DNA from: Betaproteobacteria bacterium | Lineage (GTDB): Bacteria; Pseudomonadota; Gammaproteobacteria; Burkholderiales; Rhodocyclaceae | Direction of reading: 5' to 3' | Length of the DNA: 6,441 bases | Assembly (NCBI GenBank): GCA_016880375.1 | Contig: JAEHDO010000118.1 | Location: 1-6,441 of the forward strand | In this document: in pieces, positions 1 to 6,441 of the stretch | How the letters are laid out: every line of letters starts with the position of its first letter | Numbering within the stretch: the stretch's first letter is position 1 | Position numbers and translations under genes: made by a program | The notes under the pieces: generated by a model | What the model was told of the DNA's origin: nothing | Databases searched by the model: none | The model's input: the letters and a program-made list of their open reading frames with translations, nothing else

Positions 1-65
1 ACGGCTGCTGCGGTGCGACATTGATTTAAAGCAAGGTTGCCAAAATTGCCACAAATATTTTCGGG
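1..65. other. AT-rich region downstream of the ccm operon
   Basis: This is the only non-coding stretch in the window. It follows the TAA stop of ccmI and runs to the left edge. Positions 21-60 have only 12 G/C out of 40 bases, in sharp contrast to the GC-rich genes beside it, as is common for a promoter or intergenic region. It holds an FNR-like palindrome (21-34) and a short direct repeat, TTGCCA-AAA-TTGCCA (37-51). I see no hairpin followed by a T-run on the minus strand, so operon transcription may continue leftward. A minus-strand ATG at 21-19 opens a frame of seven codons to the edge, but no Shine-Dalgarno sequence precedes it, so I do not call it a gene. Confidence 0.6.
21..34. promoter_or_regulatory. 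Possible FNR/ANR/CRP-family binding site
   Basis: The sequence reads TTGAT-TTAA-AGCAA. The family consensus for FNR/ANR-type oxygen regulators is TTGAT-N4-ATCAA, so 9 of 10 consensus half-site positions match and the spacer is exactly four bases. It lies in the AT-rich stretch after the operon. It cannot control ccmA-I, which are transcribed towards it from the right. If functional it would most simply act on a minus-strand gene beginning beyond the left edge, since an activator site centred near -41.5 would put the transcription start outside the window. A chance match in AT-rich DNA is possible. Confidence 0.35.
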
Positions 66-926
66 TTATTTTTCCCGCTTCGCGCGGCCGCTCTTTTTGC
101 CTGCTGCGGCACGCGCCTTGCCGATGCTGTCGGAGAGCGCTTTCGCGTCTTCGGAATCGGGCGGCAACTGCTTGAGCAGGCGCTCCCAGTAAGCGGCCGC
201 CGCCGCGTAGTCCTCGCGTTCGTAGGCTGCCGTGCCGGCGAGGACGAGCGCATCGGGGAAGTCCGGATCGAGCTTCAGCGCGCGCGCGAGCAATTCGCTC
301 GGGCGTCCGCGCAGCGAGCCGCCGGTGGCCAGGGCCAGGGCCTCGGCATACTCGGACAGGAGGTGGGGATCTTCATCGACCCGTTTCCCGGCCTTGTCGA
401 AGGCGCGCGTCGCTTCCTCGTAGCGGCCCATGGCCTTGTAGGAGCGTGCCAGCATGACCCAGCCCTCGGGGTTGTCCGGATTCTGCTCCATGCGCGCCGC
501 CAGCTTGGCCACCATCTCCTCGATCTGCTGCGCGGTGACCTTCGCCGGCTTGGCGCTCTCCGGCGCCAGCGCGGGAAGGTTGCCGAGGACGAAATAGATC
601 AGGGCGGCGGCAATCGGCAGGGAGAGGCCGATGAACCAGGCGCTGCGCTTTGCCGGCCGGGCCTGCGCGGCTGTGGCCCCTTCAGCACCGGCGTCTTCCA
701 GCAGGCGGCGCTGCAGTTCGCGCCGGCTTTCCTCGTAGTCGGCCTGGTTCAGGCCGCCCGAGGCGAAGTCACCCTCGAGCTCGGCGAGCTGGTCGCGGTA
801 GATGCCGGCATTGATGGCGGTGCGCGAGGCCTGGGCGCCGCCGGCGCGCTGGCGCAGGAGCGGGACGATCAGGAACAGCAGGGTGATGGCGACCAGAATC
901 GCGGCGGCGACGAGGAAAGCGGTCAT
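66..926 (-). CDS. ccmI: CcmI, TPR-type apocytochrome c chaperone (short form)
   Basis: CcmI holds apocytochrome c and presents it to the CcmF/CcmH haem ligation complex at the periplasmic face. The 286-residue protein starts with a hydrophobic membrane segment (about 3-24). A cytoplasmic loop follows, with the family's Y-R-DQLAELE region (about 43-51) and an arginine-rich helix (68-75). A second membrane segment spans about 96-118. The periplasmic part carries TPR-like repeats, about 153-186, 187-220 and 221-254, with NPEGWVMLARSY and DPDFPDALVLAG as typical TPR helix starts. It ends in a basic tail (KKSGRAKREK). CcmI proteins of pseudomonads and Rhodobacter are near 400 residues, so the extra C-terminal periplasmic domain is absent here; the form resembles the C-terminal half of E. 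coli's fused CcmH. The ATG overlaps the ccmH stop as ATGA, with GAGGA nine bases upstream. It is the last gene of the operon. Confidence 0.93.
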   Translation of the reverse strand: MTAFLVAAAILVAITLLFLIVPLLRQRAGGAQASRTAINAGIYRDQLAELEGDFASGGLNQADYEESRRELQRRLLEDAGAEGATAAQARPAKRSAWFIGLSLPIAAALIYFVLGNLPALAPESAKPAKVTAQQIEEMVAKLAARMEQNPDNPEGWVMLARSYKAMGRYEEATRAFDKAGKRVDEDPHLLSEYAEALALATGGSLRGRPSELLARALKLDPDFPDALVLAGTAAYEREDYAAAAAYWERLLKQLPPDSEDAKALSDSIGKARAAAGKKSGRAKREK

Positions 927-1417
927 GACTTGCTGTCCTCATCGCCCAGCTTGAGCAACGCCTCGGCCTGCTTCTGTTCTTCCGCGCTGAGCGTGGCTGC
1001 GGCGACGCGCTGGCCGCGCCGGCGCAGGATGATCGCCAGGGCCGCGATGCCGGCGACCAGCAGCAGGAAGGGGCCGAACCAGAGCAGGAAGGTGGTGCCT
1101 TTCAGCGGCGGCCGGTAGCGCACGAAGTCGCCGTAGCGGCCGACCATGAAGTCGAGGATCTCCTGGTCGGAGCGGCCCTTGGCGATCTGCTCGCGGATCT
1201 CGCGCCGCAGGTCCTTGGCGAGGTCGGCCTGCGAACCGGCCAGGGATTCGTTCTGGCAGACGAGGCAGCGCAGTTCCTCGGAAATCGCCACCATGCGCTT
1301 CTCGACGACGACGTCCGCAGCGGTCGGCGCGGCTTCCTTGGCGTCAAGAGGGCCGAATACCGGGGACAGGAGACAGAAAAGCAGCGCCCATGCCGGCGGC
1401 CAGCGCCTGATGATCAT
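923..1417 (-). CDS. ccmH: CcmH, thiol-oxidoreductase subunit of the haem lyase complex
   Basis: CcmH works with CcmG to reduce the apocytochrome CxxCH cysteines, and it is part of the haem ligation complex. The ATG at 1417 gives 164 residues with a signal or anchor segment (about 8-22). A periplasmic three-helix domain follows, carrying the diagnostic motif LRCLVCQN with redox cysteines C51 and C54. The conserved IREQIAKG and DQEILDFMVGRYGDFVRYRPP stretch (about 74-104) comes next, then one membrane helix (about 110-131) and a charged cytoplasmic tail. The length matches stand-alone CcmH; E. coli instead fuses it to a CcmI-like TPR part. The start overlaps the ccmG stop as ATGA, and GGAG lies eight bases upstream. 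The frame stays open upstream inside ccmG, but there it encodes arginine-rich sequence unrelated to the family. Confidence 0.96.
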   Translation of the reverse strand: MIIRRWPPAWALLFCLLSPVFGPLDAKEAAPTAADVVVEKRMVAISEELRCLVCQNESLAGSQADLAKDLRREIREQIAKGRSDQEILDFMVGRYGDFVRYRPPLKGTTFLLWFGPFLLLVAGIAALAIILRRRGQRVAAATLSAEEQKQAEALLKLGDEDSKS

Positions 1418-1938
1418 TTCGACAGCTCCGCGACCAGGGGCAGGATCTTGCCCTCGATGACGTCCTGCGTCACCGGGCCGATCTGCTTGTAGCGGATGAC
1501 GCCGGCCTTGTCGATGACGTAGGTCTCGGGCACGCCGTAGACGCCGTAGTCGATGCCGACGCGTCCTTCGACGTCGGCGATGGACAGCATGTAGGGGTCG
1601 CCATAGCGCTGCAGCCAGCGCAGGGCATCGTCGCGCGGATCCTTGTAATTGAGGCCGACGATCGGCACGGTGCCCTTTTTCGCCAGATCCACCAACAGCG
1701 GATGCTCCTGGCGGCAGGAGACGCACCACGAGGCCCAGACATTGAGCAGCCACACCTTGCCCTGCAGGTCCTTGGGCGCGAAGCTCGCCTCCGGCTTGTG
1801 CAACTGCGGCAGCGCGAAGGCGGGCGCCGGCTTGCCGATCAGCGGCGAGGGCACTTCGCGCGGGTTGAGGTTGAGGCCGATGGCGAGAAAGGCCACCAGC
1901 ACGATGAAGATGCCCAGCGGCAACAAAAAGCGGTTCAT
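1414..1938 (-). CDS. ccmG: CcmG (DsbE), membrane-anchored thioredoxin-like thiol reductase
   Basis: CcmG is a periplasmic, membrane-tethered reductase that keeps haem-binding cysteines of apocytochrome c, and CcmH, reduced. The 174-residue protein has an N-terminal anchor (about 4-22), the AhpC/TSA-like entry GKPAPAFALP (35-44) and the thioredoxin active site WASWCVSC (C72, C75). The segment GLNYKD (95-100) is typical of DsbE. The cis-proline loop YGVYGVPETYVID (131-143, P137) contains the acidic residue expected of CcmG. Length equals the usual 170-185 residues. The start overlaps the ccmF stop as ATGA and is preceded by a strong AAGGAG seven bases away. Its electron donor (CcdA or DsbD) is not in this window. 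Confidence 0.97.
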   Translation of the reverse strand: MNRFLLPLGIFIVLVAFLAIGLNLNPREVPSPLIGKPAPAFALPQLHKPEASFAPKDLQGKVWLLNVWASWCVSCRQEHPLLVDLAKKGTVPIVGLNYKDPRDDALRWLQRYGDPYMLSIADVEGRVGIDYGVYGVPETYVIDKAGVIRYKQIGPVTQDVIEGKILPLVAELSK

Positions 1939-3878
1939 GCCGTTGCTCCTTGCAGGGCCGTCACGGCGCGCTTCTTCAAGCGGTAGCGGCGGTCGCTGAT
2001 GGCGACGAGGCCGCCCAGCGCCATCAGCAGGCAGCCGCCCCAGATCCAGTCCACGAAGGGCTTGTAATACACGCGCACGCTCCAGGCGCGCTCGTCGATC
2101 GGCTCGCCGAGCGACACGTACACGTCACGCAGCAGTCCGGTGTCGATGGCCGCTTCCGTCATGGGCATGGCGGAAGTCAGGTAGGCGCGCTTCTCCGGCT
2201 TCATGGTGCGCAGCACCTTGCCGTCCTTCGATAATTCCAGTTCGCCCACCATGGCGCGGTAGTTCGGCCCCATCGCTTCCTGCACGCCGATGAAGCGGAA
2301 GTTGTAGCCGCCGACGCTGACGGTGTCGTCCGGCTCCATGCGCACGTCCTTCTCCTGCTGGTAGGCCGACACCAGCGTCACGCCGATGACGAACACGGCA
2401 ACGCCGACATGCGCCAGGTGCATGCCCCACCAGTGCAGCGGCTGGCCGGACACGCCGGCGCGCAGGCGCTCGATAATGGCCACGGCGCTGCCGCCGGCGA
2501 TCCAGGCGGCGAGCAGCACGCCCAGTGCCGTGAGCGGTGTCCATCGGCCGTACAGCAGCGGTATGGCGACGCTCAGCAGCACGGCGGCAACGAAGGCCGG
2601 CAGCAGCCGCTTCAGCACCGGTTTCATGTCGGCATGCTTCCAGCGTGCCATCGGCCCAGGCGCCATGAGCACGAGCAGCGGCACCATCAGCGGCACGAAC
2701 ACCGCGTTGAAGTAGGGCGGCCCGACCGAAAGCTTGCCCATGCCCAGCGCGTCGATGAAAAGCGGATACAGGGTGCCGAGCAGCACGCTGCCGGCGGCGA
2801 CCACCAGCAGCACGTTGTTCACCAGCAGCAGGGTCTCGCGCGAAACGAGGCCGAAGGCGCCGCCCAGCCCGACCTTCGGTGCGCGCAGCGCAAACAGGAA
2901 CAGCGAGCAGCCGACCACCACCGCGAGGAACATCAGGATGAAAATGCCGCGCTTCGGATCGGTGGCGAAGGCATGCACCGAGGAGAGCACGCCCGAGCGC
3001 ACGAGGAAGGTGCCGAGCAGGGAGAGCGAGAAGGCGGCGATGGCCAGCAGCACCGTCCAGTTCTTGAAGCCGCCGCGCTTTTCCGTCACCGCCAGCGAGT
3101 GCACCAGCGCCGTGCCGACCAGCCAGGGCATGAAGGAGGCATTCTCCACCGGATCCCAGAACCACCAGCCGCCCCAGCCCAGTTCATAGTAGGCCCACCA
3201 GGAGCCGAGCGCGATGCCGAGGGTGAGGAAGACCCAGGCCGCGGTGGTCCACGGCCGCGACCAGCGCGCCCAGGCGGCGTCGAGCTGGCCGGAGAGCAGC
3301 GCCGCGATGGCGAAGGCGAAGGCGATGGAGAAACCGACATAGCCCATGTAGAGCATGGGCGGATGGAAGATCAGCCCCGGGTCCTGCAGCAGGGGGTTGA
3401 GGTCGCGGCCGTCCTCCGCCGCCGGCAGCAGGCGCTCGAAGGGGTTCGAGGTGATGAGGATGAAGGCGAGGAAGCCGACGGCGACCAGGCCGAGCACGCC
3501 GAGCACCCGCGCCACCATGGCGTCCGGCAGGTGGCGCGAGAAGAGGCTCACCGCCACCGTCCAGCCGGAGAGCATCAGCATCCACAACAGCAGCGAGCCC
3601 TCGTGGCCGCCCCACACGCCGGAGATGCGGTATTCGAGCGGCAGACGGGAGTTGGAATGCTGCACCACATACACCACCGAGAAATCGTTGGCGACGAAGG
3701 CCCAGGCGAGGCAGCCGAAACTGAGCGCGACGAGCAGGAACTGCGCGCGCGCCGCCGGCCGCGCCAGCGAGATCCATGGCCGGCTGCCACGGGCTGCGCC
3801 GGCGAGCGGCAGGGTGCCCTGCGCCAGCGCGACGAGCAGCGCCAGGATCAGGGCGAAGTGGCCGAGTTCAGGGATCAT
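1935..3878 (-). CDS. ccmF: CcmF, haem c lyase core subunit
   Basis: CcmF is the large inner-membrane protein that takes haem from holo-CcmE and attaches it to the CxxCH motif of apocytochrome c. The 647 residues equal the E. coli length and are dominated by membrane helices. The tryptophan-rich WWD motif [19 protein letters not shown] is at 235-253. The four histidines known as haem ligands in E. coli (H173, H261, H303, H491) have counterparts here at H172 ([10 protein letters not shown]), H260 (LVHS), H302 (SVHAFA) and H490 (LAHVG). The early motif [17 protein letters not shown] (83-99) is also typical. A periplasmic domain spans about 505-608 and precedes a final helix. ATGA overlaps join it to ccmE upstream and ccmG downstream. 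No Shine-Dalgarno sequence is obvious before its ATG, so translation may depend on coupling to ccmE. Confidence 0.98.
   Translation of the reverse strand: MIPELGHFALILALLVALAQGTLPLAGAARGSRPWISLARPAARAQFLLVALSFGCLAWAFVANDFSVVYVVQHSNSRLPLEYRISGVWGGHEGSLLLWMLMLSGWTVAVSLFSRHLPDAMVARVLGVLGLVAVGFLAFILITSNPFERLLPAAEDGRDLNPLLQDPGLIFHPPMLYMGYVGFSIAFAFAIAALLSGQLDAAWARWSRPWTTAAWVFLTLGIALGSWWAYYELGWGGWWFWDPVENASFMPWLVGTALVHSLAVTEKRGGFKNWTVLLAIAAFSLSLLGTFLVRSGVLSSVHAFATDPKRGIFILMFLAVVVGCSLFLFALRAPKVGLGGAFGLVSRETLLLVNNVLLVVAAGSVLLGTLYPLFIDALGMGKLSVGPPYFNAVFVPLMVPLLVLMAPGPMARWKHADMKPVLKRLLPAFVAAVLLSVAIPLLYGRWTPLTALGVLLAAWIAGGSAVAIIERLRAGVSGQPLHWWGMHLAHVGVAVFVIGVTLVSAYQQEKDVRMEPDDTVSVGGYNFRFIGVQEAMGPNYRAMVGELELSKDGKVLRTMKPEKRAYLTSAMPMTEAAIDTGLLRDVYVSLGEPIDERAWSVRVYYKPFVDWIWGGCLLMALGGLVAISDRRYRLKKRAVTALQGATA
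1946..1951 (-). promoter_or_regulatory. Ribosome binding site of ccmG
   Basis: AAGGAG lies seven bases before the ccmG ATG and inside the last codons of ccmF. It is the clearest Shine-Dalgarno sequence in the operon and supports the ATG at 1938 as the ccmG start. It may give CcmG some independent initiation on top of coupling to ccmF. Confidence 0.75.
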
Positions 3879-4321
3879 GGCTTCAGGGATTTCTGCGCCT
3901 TGTGCGCCTGGTCGACCGCGTGCTGCGCTTCCGGAGGCATGTAGTTCTCATCGTGTTTGGCGAGCACTTCGCTGGCGGTGAACAGGCCGTTGTCGCCGAG
4001 CTTGCCCTGGGCGACGACGCCTTTGCCCTCGCGGAACAGGTCGGGCAGGATGCCGGTGTAGGCGACGGTGATCTCCTTCGCCGTGTCGGTGACGACGAAC
4101 TGCATGGTGAGGCCGTCGGGCTGGCGCTTCAGGCTGCCGTCCTTGACCAGGCCGCCGAGGCGGAAGGCCTTGCCTTTCGGCGCCTCGCCGGCGGCGATCT
4201 GCGTCGGCGTGAAGAAGAACACCAGGTTGCCCTGGAAGGCATTGAGCACCAGCGCGGCGGCGATGCCGAGCACGGCGAGGCCGCCGCCGATGAGGGCGAA
4301 GCGTTTATGACGTGGTTTCAT
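3875..4321 (-). CDS. ccmE: CcmE, periplasmic haem chaperone
   Basis: CcmE binds haem covalently through one histidine after loading by CcmC/CcmD and delivers it to CcmF. The chosen ATG gives 148 residues beginning MKPRHKRF, the usual family N-terminus. One membrane anchor (about 8-29) follows, then a periplasmic beta-barrel with FFTPTQ (36-41), FRLGGLVK (53-60) and [12 protein letters not shown] (88-99). The haem-binding motif [10 protein letters not shown] carries H123 and Y127, matching the HxxxY of the classic histidine type rather than the CxxxY variant. The reading frame extends upstream to a TTG at 4363, but the extra 14 residues do not fit the family. The start lies inside ccmD, a 17-base overlap. 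The preceding Shine-Dalgarno sequence is weak. Confidence 0.97.
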   Translation of the reverse strand: MKPRHKRFALIGGGLAVLGIAAALVLNAFQGNLVFFFTPTQIAAGEAPKGKAFRLGGLVKDGSLKRQPDGLTMQFVVTDTAKEITVAYTGILPDLFREGKGVVAQGKLGDNGLFTASEVLAKHDENYMPPEAQHAVDQAHKAQKSLKP

Positions 4322-4499
4322 CCTGGGATTCTTTTCTGGCGCGGATTTCCCTGCGCAGTTCAATGAGGGCGTTGCTTCGACGCCTCCGGGCGAGAATAGG
4401 TTCCACGATCATCAGCGCCGCGCAAGCGCCGAAGGAGCCCCAGACGTAGAGCGCGTGGCCGCCCATGGCGAAGAATTCGGCAGCGCTGCCCCAGTTCAT
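4305..4499 (-). CDS. ccmD: CcmD, small membrane protein of the CcmC-CcmE haem-loading complex
   Basis: CcmD is a small inner-membrane protein that, in E. coli, is needed to release holo-CcmE from the CcmABCDE complex. The 64-residue protein begins [20 protein letters not shown], which fits the family pattern of a tryptophan/phenylalanine stretch followed by MGG-x-A-x-YVW. One membrane helix (about 16-36) follows, then a strongly basic cytoplasmic tail (RRRR at 38-41 and RREIRARKE at 49-57). The start overlaps the ccmC stop as ATGA, with GAGG ten bases upstream. Its 3' end overlaps the start of ccmE by 17 bases. It is easily missed because a much longer, spurious frame starting inside ccmC runs through it. 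Confidence 0.93.
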   Translation of the reverse strand: MNWGSAAEFFAMGGHALYVWGSFGACAALMIVEPILARRRRSNALIELRREIRARKESQDETTS

Positions 4500-5248
4500 G
4501 ATTGCTTGACCTCGATCAACTCTTCCACCCAGCCGGCGTGGCGCTCGCGCTCGAGGATGATGGCGCGCACGCGGGTCAGCGACACGGCGATGGCGTACAT
4601 CCAGAAGGCCAGCGCCATCAGCAGCATGCCCCACAGCATGGTCTGCGCCATCGAGGGCGATTTCGTCAGGCTGACCGAGGCGCCCTGGTGCAGGGTGTTC
4701 CACCACTTCACCGAGAAATAGATGATGGGGATGTTGACGACGCCGACCAGCGCCAGCACGGCGCCGGCCCTGTCGGCGCGGCGCGCATCGTCGATGGCCG
4801 ACTGCAGGGCGATGAAGCCGATGTAGAGGAAGAACAGGATCAGTTCGGAGGTCAGGCGCGCATCCCACACCCACCAGGTGCCCCACATCGGCTTGCCCCA
4901 GAGAGCGCCCGTCCACAGCGAGAGGAAGGCCATCAGCGCGCCGGTCGGCGCCAGCGCCGAGGCCATCATGCCGGAGAGCCGCGTGTTGAAGCCGAGGCCC
5001 AGCGCCGCCCAGAAGGCCATGACGAGATAGAGGAACATCGACATCCACGAGGCCGGCACATGCACGAAGATGATGCGGTAGCCCTCGCCCTGCTGGGCGT
5101 CGGTGGGCGCGACGAAGAAGCCGATGTAGAGGCCGGCGAGGCCGAAGACGGCCGTCAGCGCCCAGAACCAGGGAATCATCTTTCCCGCCAGCGGATAGAA
5201 AGTCTGCGGCGAGGCAAACTTGAACCAGTTAATGATGCCGTTGCTCAT
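4496..5248 (-). CDS. ccmC: CcmC, haem-handling WWD-domain membrane protein
   Basis: CcmC gathers haem at the periplasmic side of the inner membrane and loads it onto CcmE. The start that fits the family is the ATG at 5248, giving 250 residues against about 245 in E. coli. The protein has six predicted membrane helices. The WWD motif WGTWWVWDARLTS lies at 122-134 and is flanked by the two conserved periplasmic haem-ligand histidines, H63 (FVHVPASWMS) and H187 (WWNTLHQG). The start overlaps the ccmB stop as ATGA, with GAGGA ten bases upstream. The frame is open further upstream, but there it encodes arginine/glycine-rich shadow sequence of ccmB. Confidence 0.97.
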   Translation of the reverse strand: MSNGIINWFKFASPQTFYPLAGKMIPWFWALTAVFGLAGLYIGFFVAPTDAQQGEGYRIIFVHVPASWMSMFLYLVMAFWAALGLGFNTRLSGMMASALAPTGALMAFLSLWTGALWGKPMWGTWWVWDARLTSELILFFLYIGFIALQSAIDDARRADRAGAVLALVGVVNIPIIYFSVKWWNTLHQGASVSLTKSPSMAQTMLWGMLLMALAFWMYAIAVSLTRVRAIILERERHAGWVEELIEVKQS

Positions 5249-5928
5249 TCCAACGCAATCCTCAATGCCACGGTTGTTGCCCACGGCCCGAAAAACGCCG
5301 CCAGCGCCAGGAAGGCCGCCAGCAGCGACAGGTGTGCCGTCGCGCCGAGGCCGCTGATGTAAGACTCCACCGCGCCGGCGCCGAAGATCAGCACCGGCAC
5401 GTAGAGCGGCAGCACCAGCAGCGACACCAGCACGCCGCCGCCGCGCACGCCCAAAGTCAGTCCCGCGCCGACGGCGCCGATCAGCGACAGCACCGGCGTG
5501 CCGATCAGCAGCGCGACGACCATCACCGCCAGCGCATCCGCCGGCAGGTCGAACTGCAGGCCCAGCACCGGCGCCAGCAGCGCCAGCGGCAGGCCGGAGA
5601 GCAGCCAGTGGGCGGCGATCTTGCCCGTCACCAGCACGCCGAGCGGCACCGCCGACAGCGCCATCTGTTCCAGCGTGCCGTCGGCGTGGTCGGCCGCGAA
5701 CAGGCGGTTCAGTGACAGCATGGTCGCCAGCAGCGCCGCCACCCACAGCACGCCGGGGGCGATCTGCCGCAGCATCGCCATTTCCGGCCCGATGCCGAGC
5801 GGGAACAGGCTGACGACGATGACGAAGAAGAACAGCGTCGTCAGCACGTCCGACTTGCGCCGCATGGCGAGCAGCAGGTCGCGCTTGATAACGCTGCCCA
5901 GTGCCGCGAGAAGACTGATTTCACCCAT
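5245..5928 (-). CDS. ccmB: CcmB, permease subunit of the CcmAB ABC transporter
   Basis: CcmB is the integral membrane partner of the ATPase CcmA; together they use ATP hydrolysis to free holo-CcmE from CcmC/CcmD. The ATG at 5928 gives 227 residues (E. coli about 220). An N-terminal region KRDLLLAMRRKSDVLTTLFF (15-34) and the conserved SLFPLGIGPE (40-49) precede the LFAADHADGTLEQM motif (77-89). About six hydrophobic helices cover the rest, including FGAGAVES (182-189). The start overlaps the ccmA stop as TGATG. The open frame continues upstream through ccmA as an alanine/arginine-rich shadow, so only the internal ATG is right. The preceding Shine-Dalgarno sequence is poor, pointing to coupling with ccmA. 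Confidence 0.96.
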   Translation of the reverse strand: MGEISLLAALGSVIKRDLLLAMRRKSDVLTTLFFFVIVVSLFPLGIGPEMAMLRQIAPGVLWVAALLATMLSLNRLFAADHADGTLEQMALSAVPLGVLVTGKIAAHWLLSGLPLALLAPVLGLQFDLPADALAVMVVALLIGTPVLSLIGAVGAGLTLGVRGGGVLVSLLVLPLYVPVLIFGAGAVESYISGLGATAHLSLLAAFLALAAFFGPWATTVALRIALE

Positions 5929-6441
5929 CAATCCAACCGCAGGTGCTCGACCCTGCCTGACAGCGACAGGTCCTGGTGGCTGGTCAGCACCGCCATGCCA
6001 CCAGAGGCCAGATGCGCGTCGATGACGCCGCACAAATTCGTTACCGCTGCCTTGTCCAGCGCCGTGAGCGGCTCGTCCAGCACCCACAATTTTCGCTTTT
6101 CCAGCAGCAGGCGGGTGAGCGCCACGCGCCGCTTCTGTCCGGCGGAGAGCACCCGCGCCGGCAGGTCTTCCCGACCCTTGAGTCCCAACTGCCGCAGCGC
6201 CTGCCTTGCGGCATCCTCGTCGACCGGCGCCCCGGCCAGCGTCGCCGAGATGCGCGCATTCTCCAGCGCCGTCAGGTCGTCCTTCACCGCGCCGGCATGG
6301 CCGCAATACAACAGTTCGCCGCGGTAATCCTCGGCCAGCTTGCGGATCGGCGCGCCGTTCCAGCGGATCTCGCCGGCCGCCGGCTGCGACAGGCCGCAGA
6401 GCATGCGCAGCAGGCTGGTCTTGCCGCTGCCGTTGGCGCCC
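5928..6441 (-). CDS. ccmA: CcmA, ATPase subunit of the CcmAB ABC transporter (5' end outside window)
   Basis: CcmA is the cytoplasmic ATP-hydrolysing subunit that drives holo-CcmE release. The 170 visible residues begin exactly at the Walker A motif GANGSGKT. About 35 N-terminal residues are missing compared with the usual 205-215. Numbering from that first G, the ABC signature is LSAGQKRR (99-106), Walker B is LWVLDEP (D122, E123) and the switch histidine is in TSHQD (H155). The region YCGHAGAVKDDLTALEN (45-61) is the typical CcmA stretch where other ABC ATPases carry the Q-loop; alanine follows the histidine here, where E. coli has glutamine. The ATG at 6404 is internal and not the true start. 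The operon promoter, if directly upstream of ccmA, is outside the window. Confidence 0.96.
   Translation of the reverse strand, partial: GANGSGKTSLLRMLCGLSQPAAGEIRWNGAPIRKLAEDYRGELLYCGHAGAVKDDLTALENARISATLAGAPVDEDAARQALRQLGLKGREDLPARVLSAGQKRRVALTRLLLEKRKLWVLDEPLTALDKAAVTNLCGVIDAHLASGGMAVLTSHQDLSLSGRVEHLRLD

Noticed and set aside
1..21. Start of a next minus-strand gene at the ATG 21-19
   Set aside because: Only seven codons are visible, no Shine-Dalgarno sequence precedes it, and it overlaps the FNR-like site. It cannot be supported from this window.
31..55. Possible sigma-54 promoter on the minus strand (TGGC and TTGC elements)
   Set aside because: The spacing between the GG and GC elements does not match the required ten bases for any pairing I tried.
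75..87. Possible terminator hairpin CCGC-TTCGC-GCGG at the end of ccmI
   Set aside because: The stem is only four base pairs, it lies inside the coding sequence, and on the minus strand it is followed by an A-run rather than a T-run.
363..1118. A 251-codon plus-strand open frame opposite ccmI and ccmH
   Set aside because: No domain or family motif is seen, and both minus-strand genes are well supported across the region.
2409..3944. A 511-codon open frame on the plus strand, opposite ccmF
   Set aside because: Its product is a low-complexity mix of arginine, histidine, glutamine, glutamate and alanine, the usual shadow of a GC-rich membrane protein gene. The minus strand encodes a complete CcmF with all motifs.
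4502..5362. A 286-codon plus-strand open frame opposite ccmC and part of ccmB
   Set aside because: The composition is histidine/arginine/glutamine/aspartate-rich with no recognisable domain; it is the antisense shadow of CcmC.
5245..6306. A longer 353-residue start for ccmB
   Set aside because: The extra N-terminal residues are an alanine/arginine/glycine-rich frame-shifted reading of ccmA. The ATG at 5928 overlapping the ccmA stop gives the normal family length and N-terminus.

Overview
The window is almost entirely one operon, read right to left on the minus strand. It encodes System I cytochrome c maturation (Ccm), which covalently attaches haem to c-type cytochromes in the periplasm. The gene order in the direction of transcription is ccmA (5' end cut off by the right edge), ccmB, ccmC, ccmD, ccmE, ccmF, ccmG, ccmH, ccmI. 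All are assigned from diagnostic motifs and characteristic lengths. No gene has a frameshift, an internal stop or a lost catalytic residue that I can see.

Likely source: a GC-rich Gram-negative proteobacterium. Separate ccmH and ccmI genes, GC-rich codon use and motif style (for example WCVSC in CcmG) best fit a betaproteobacterium, possibly of the Rhodocyclales type. This is inferred from general appearance, not from a database comparison.

Layout: 5928-6441 ccmA (ABC ATPase, partial); 5245-5928 ccmB (ABC permease); 4496-5248 ccmC (haem handling, WWD protein); 4305-4499 ccmD (small membrane protein); 3875-4321 ccmE (haem chaperone); 1935-3878 ccmF (haem lyase); 1414-1938 ccmG (thioredoxin-like reductase); 923-1417 ccmH (CxxC thiol protein); 66-926 ccmI (TPR apocytochrome chaperone, a short form). 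There is no intergenic space between any two genes. Six junctions are ATGA overlaps, one is a TGATG overlap and one (ccmD/ccmE) is a 17-base overlap.

How they work together (known for the family): CcmC and CcmD load haem onto a conserved histidine of CcmE. CcmAB uses ATP to release holo-CcmE. CcmG and CcmH keep the apocytochrome CxxCH cysteines reduced, and CcmI holds the apocytochrome. CcmF, with CcmH and CcmI, transfers haem from CcmE to the apocytochrome.

Positions 1-65, after the last gene, are AT-rich and contain an FNR/ANR-like 5+4+5 palindrome with one mismatch but no visible terminator. This is the only part of the window not explained by a ccm gene. I found no mobile element, RNA gene, CRISPR array or previously undescribed system.
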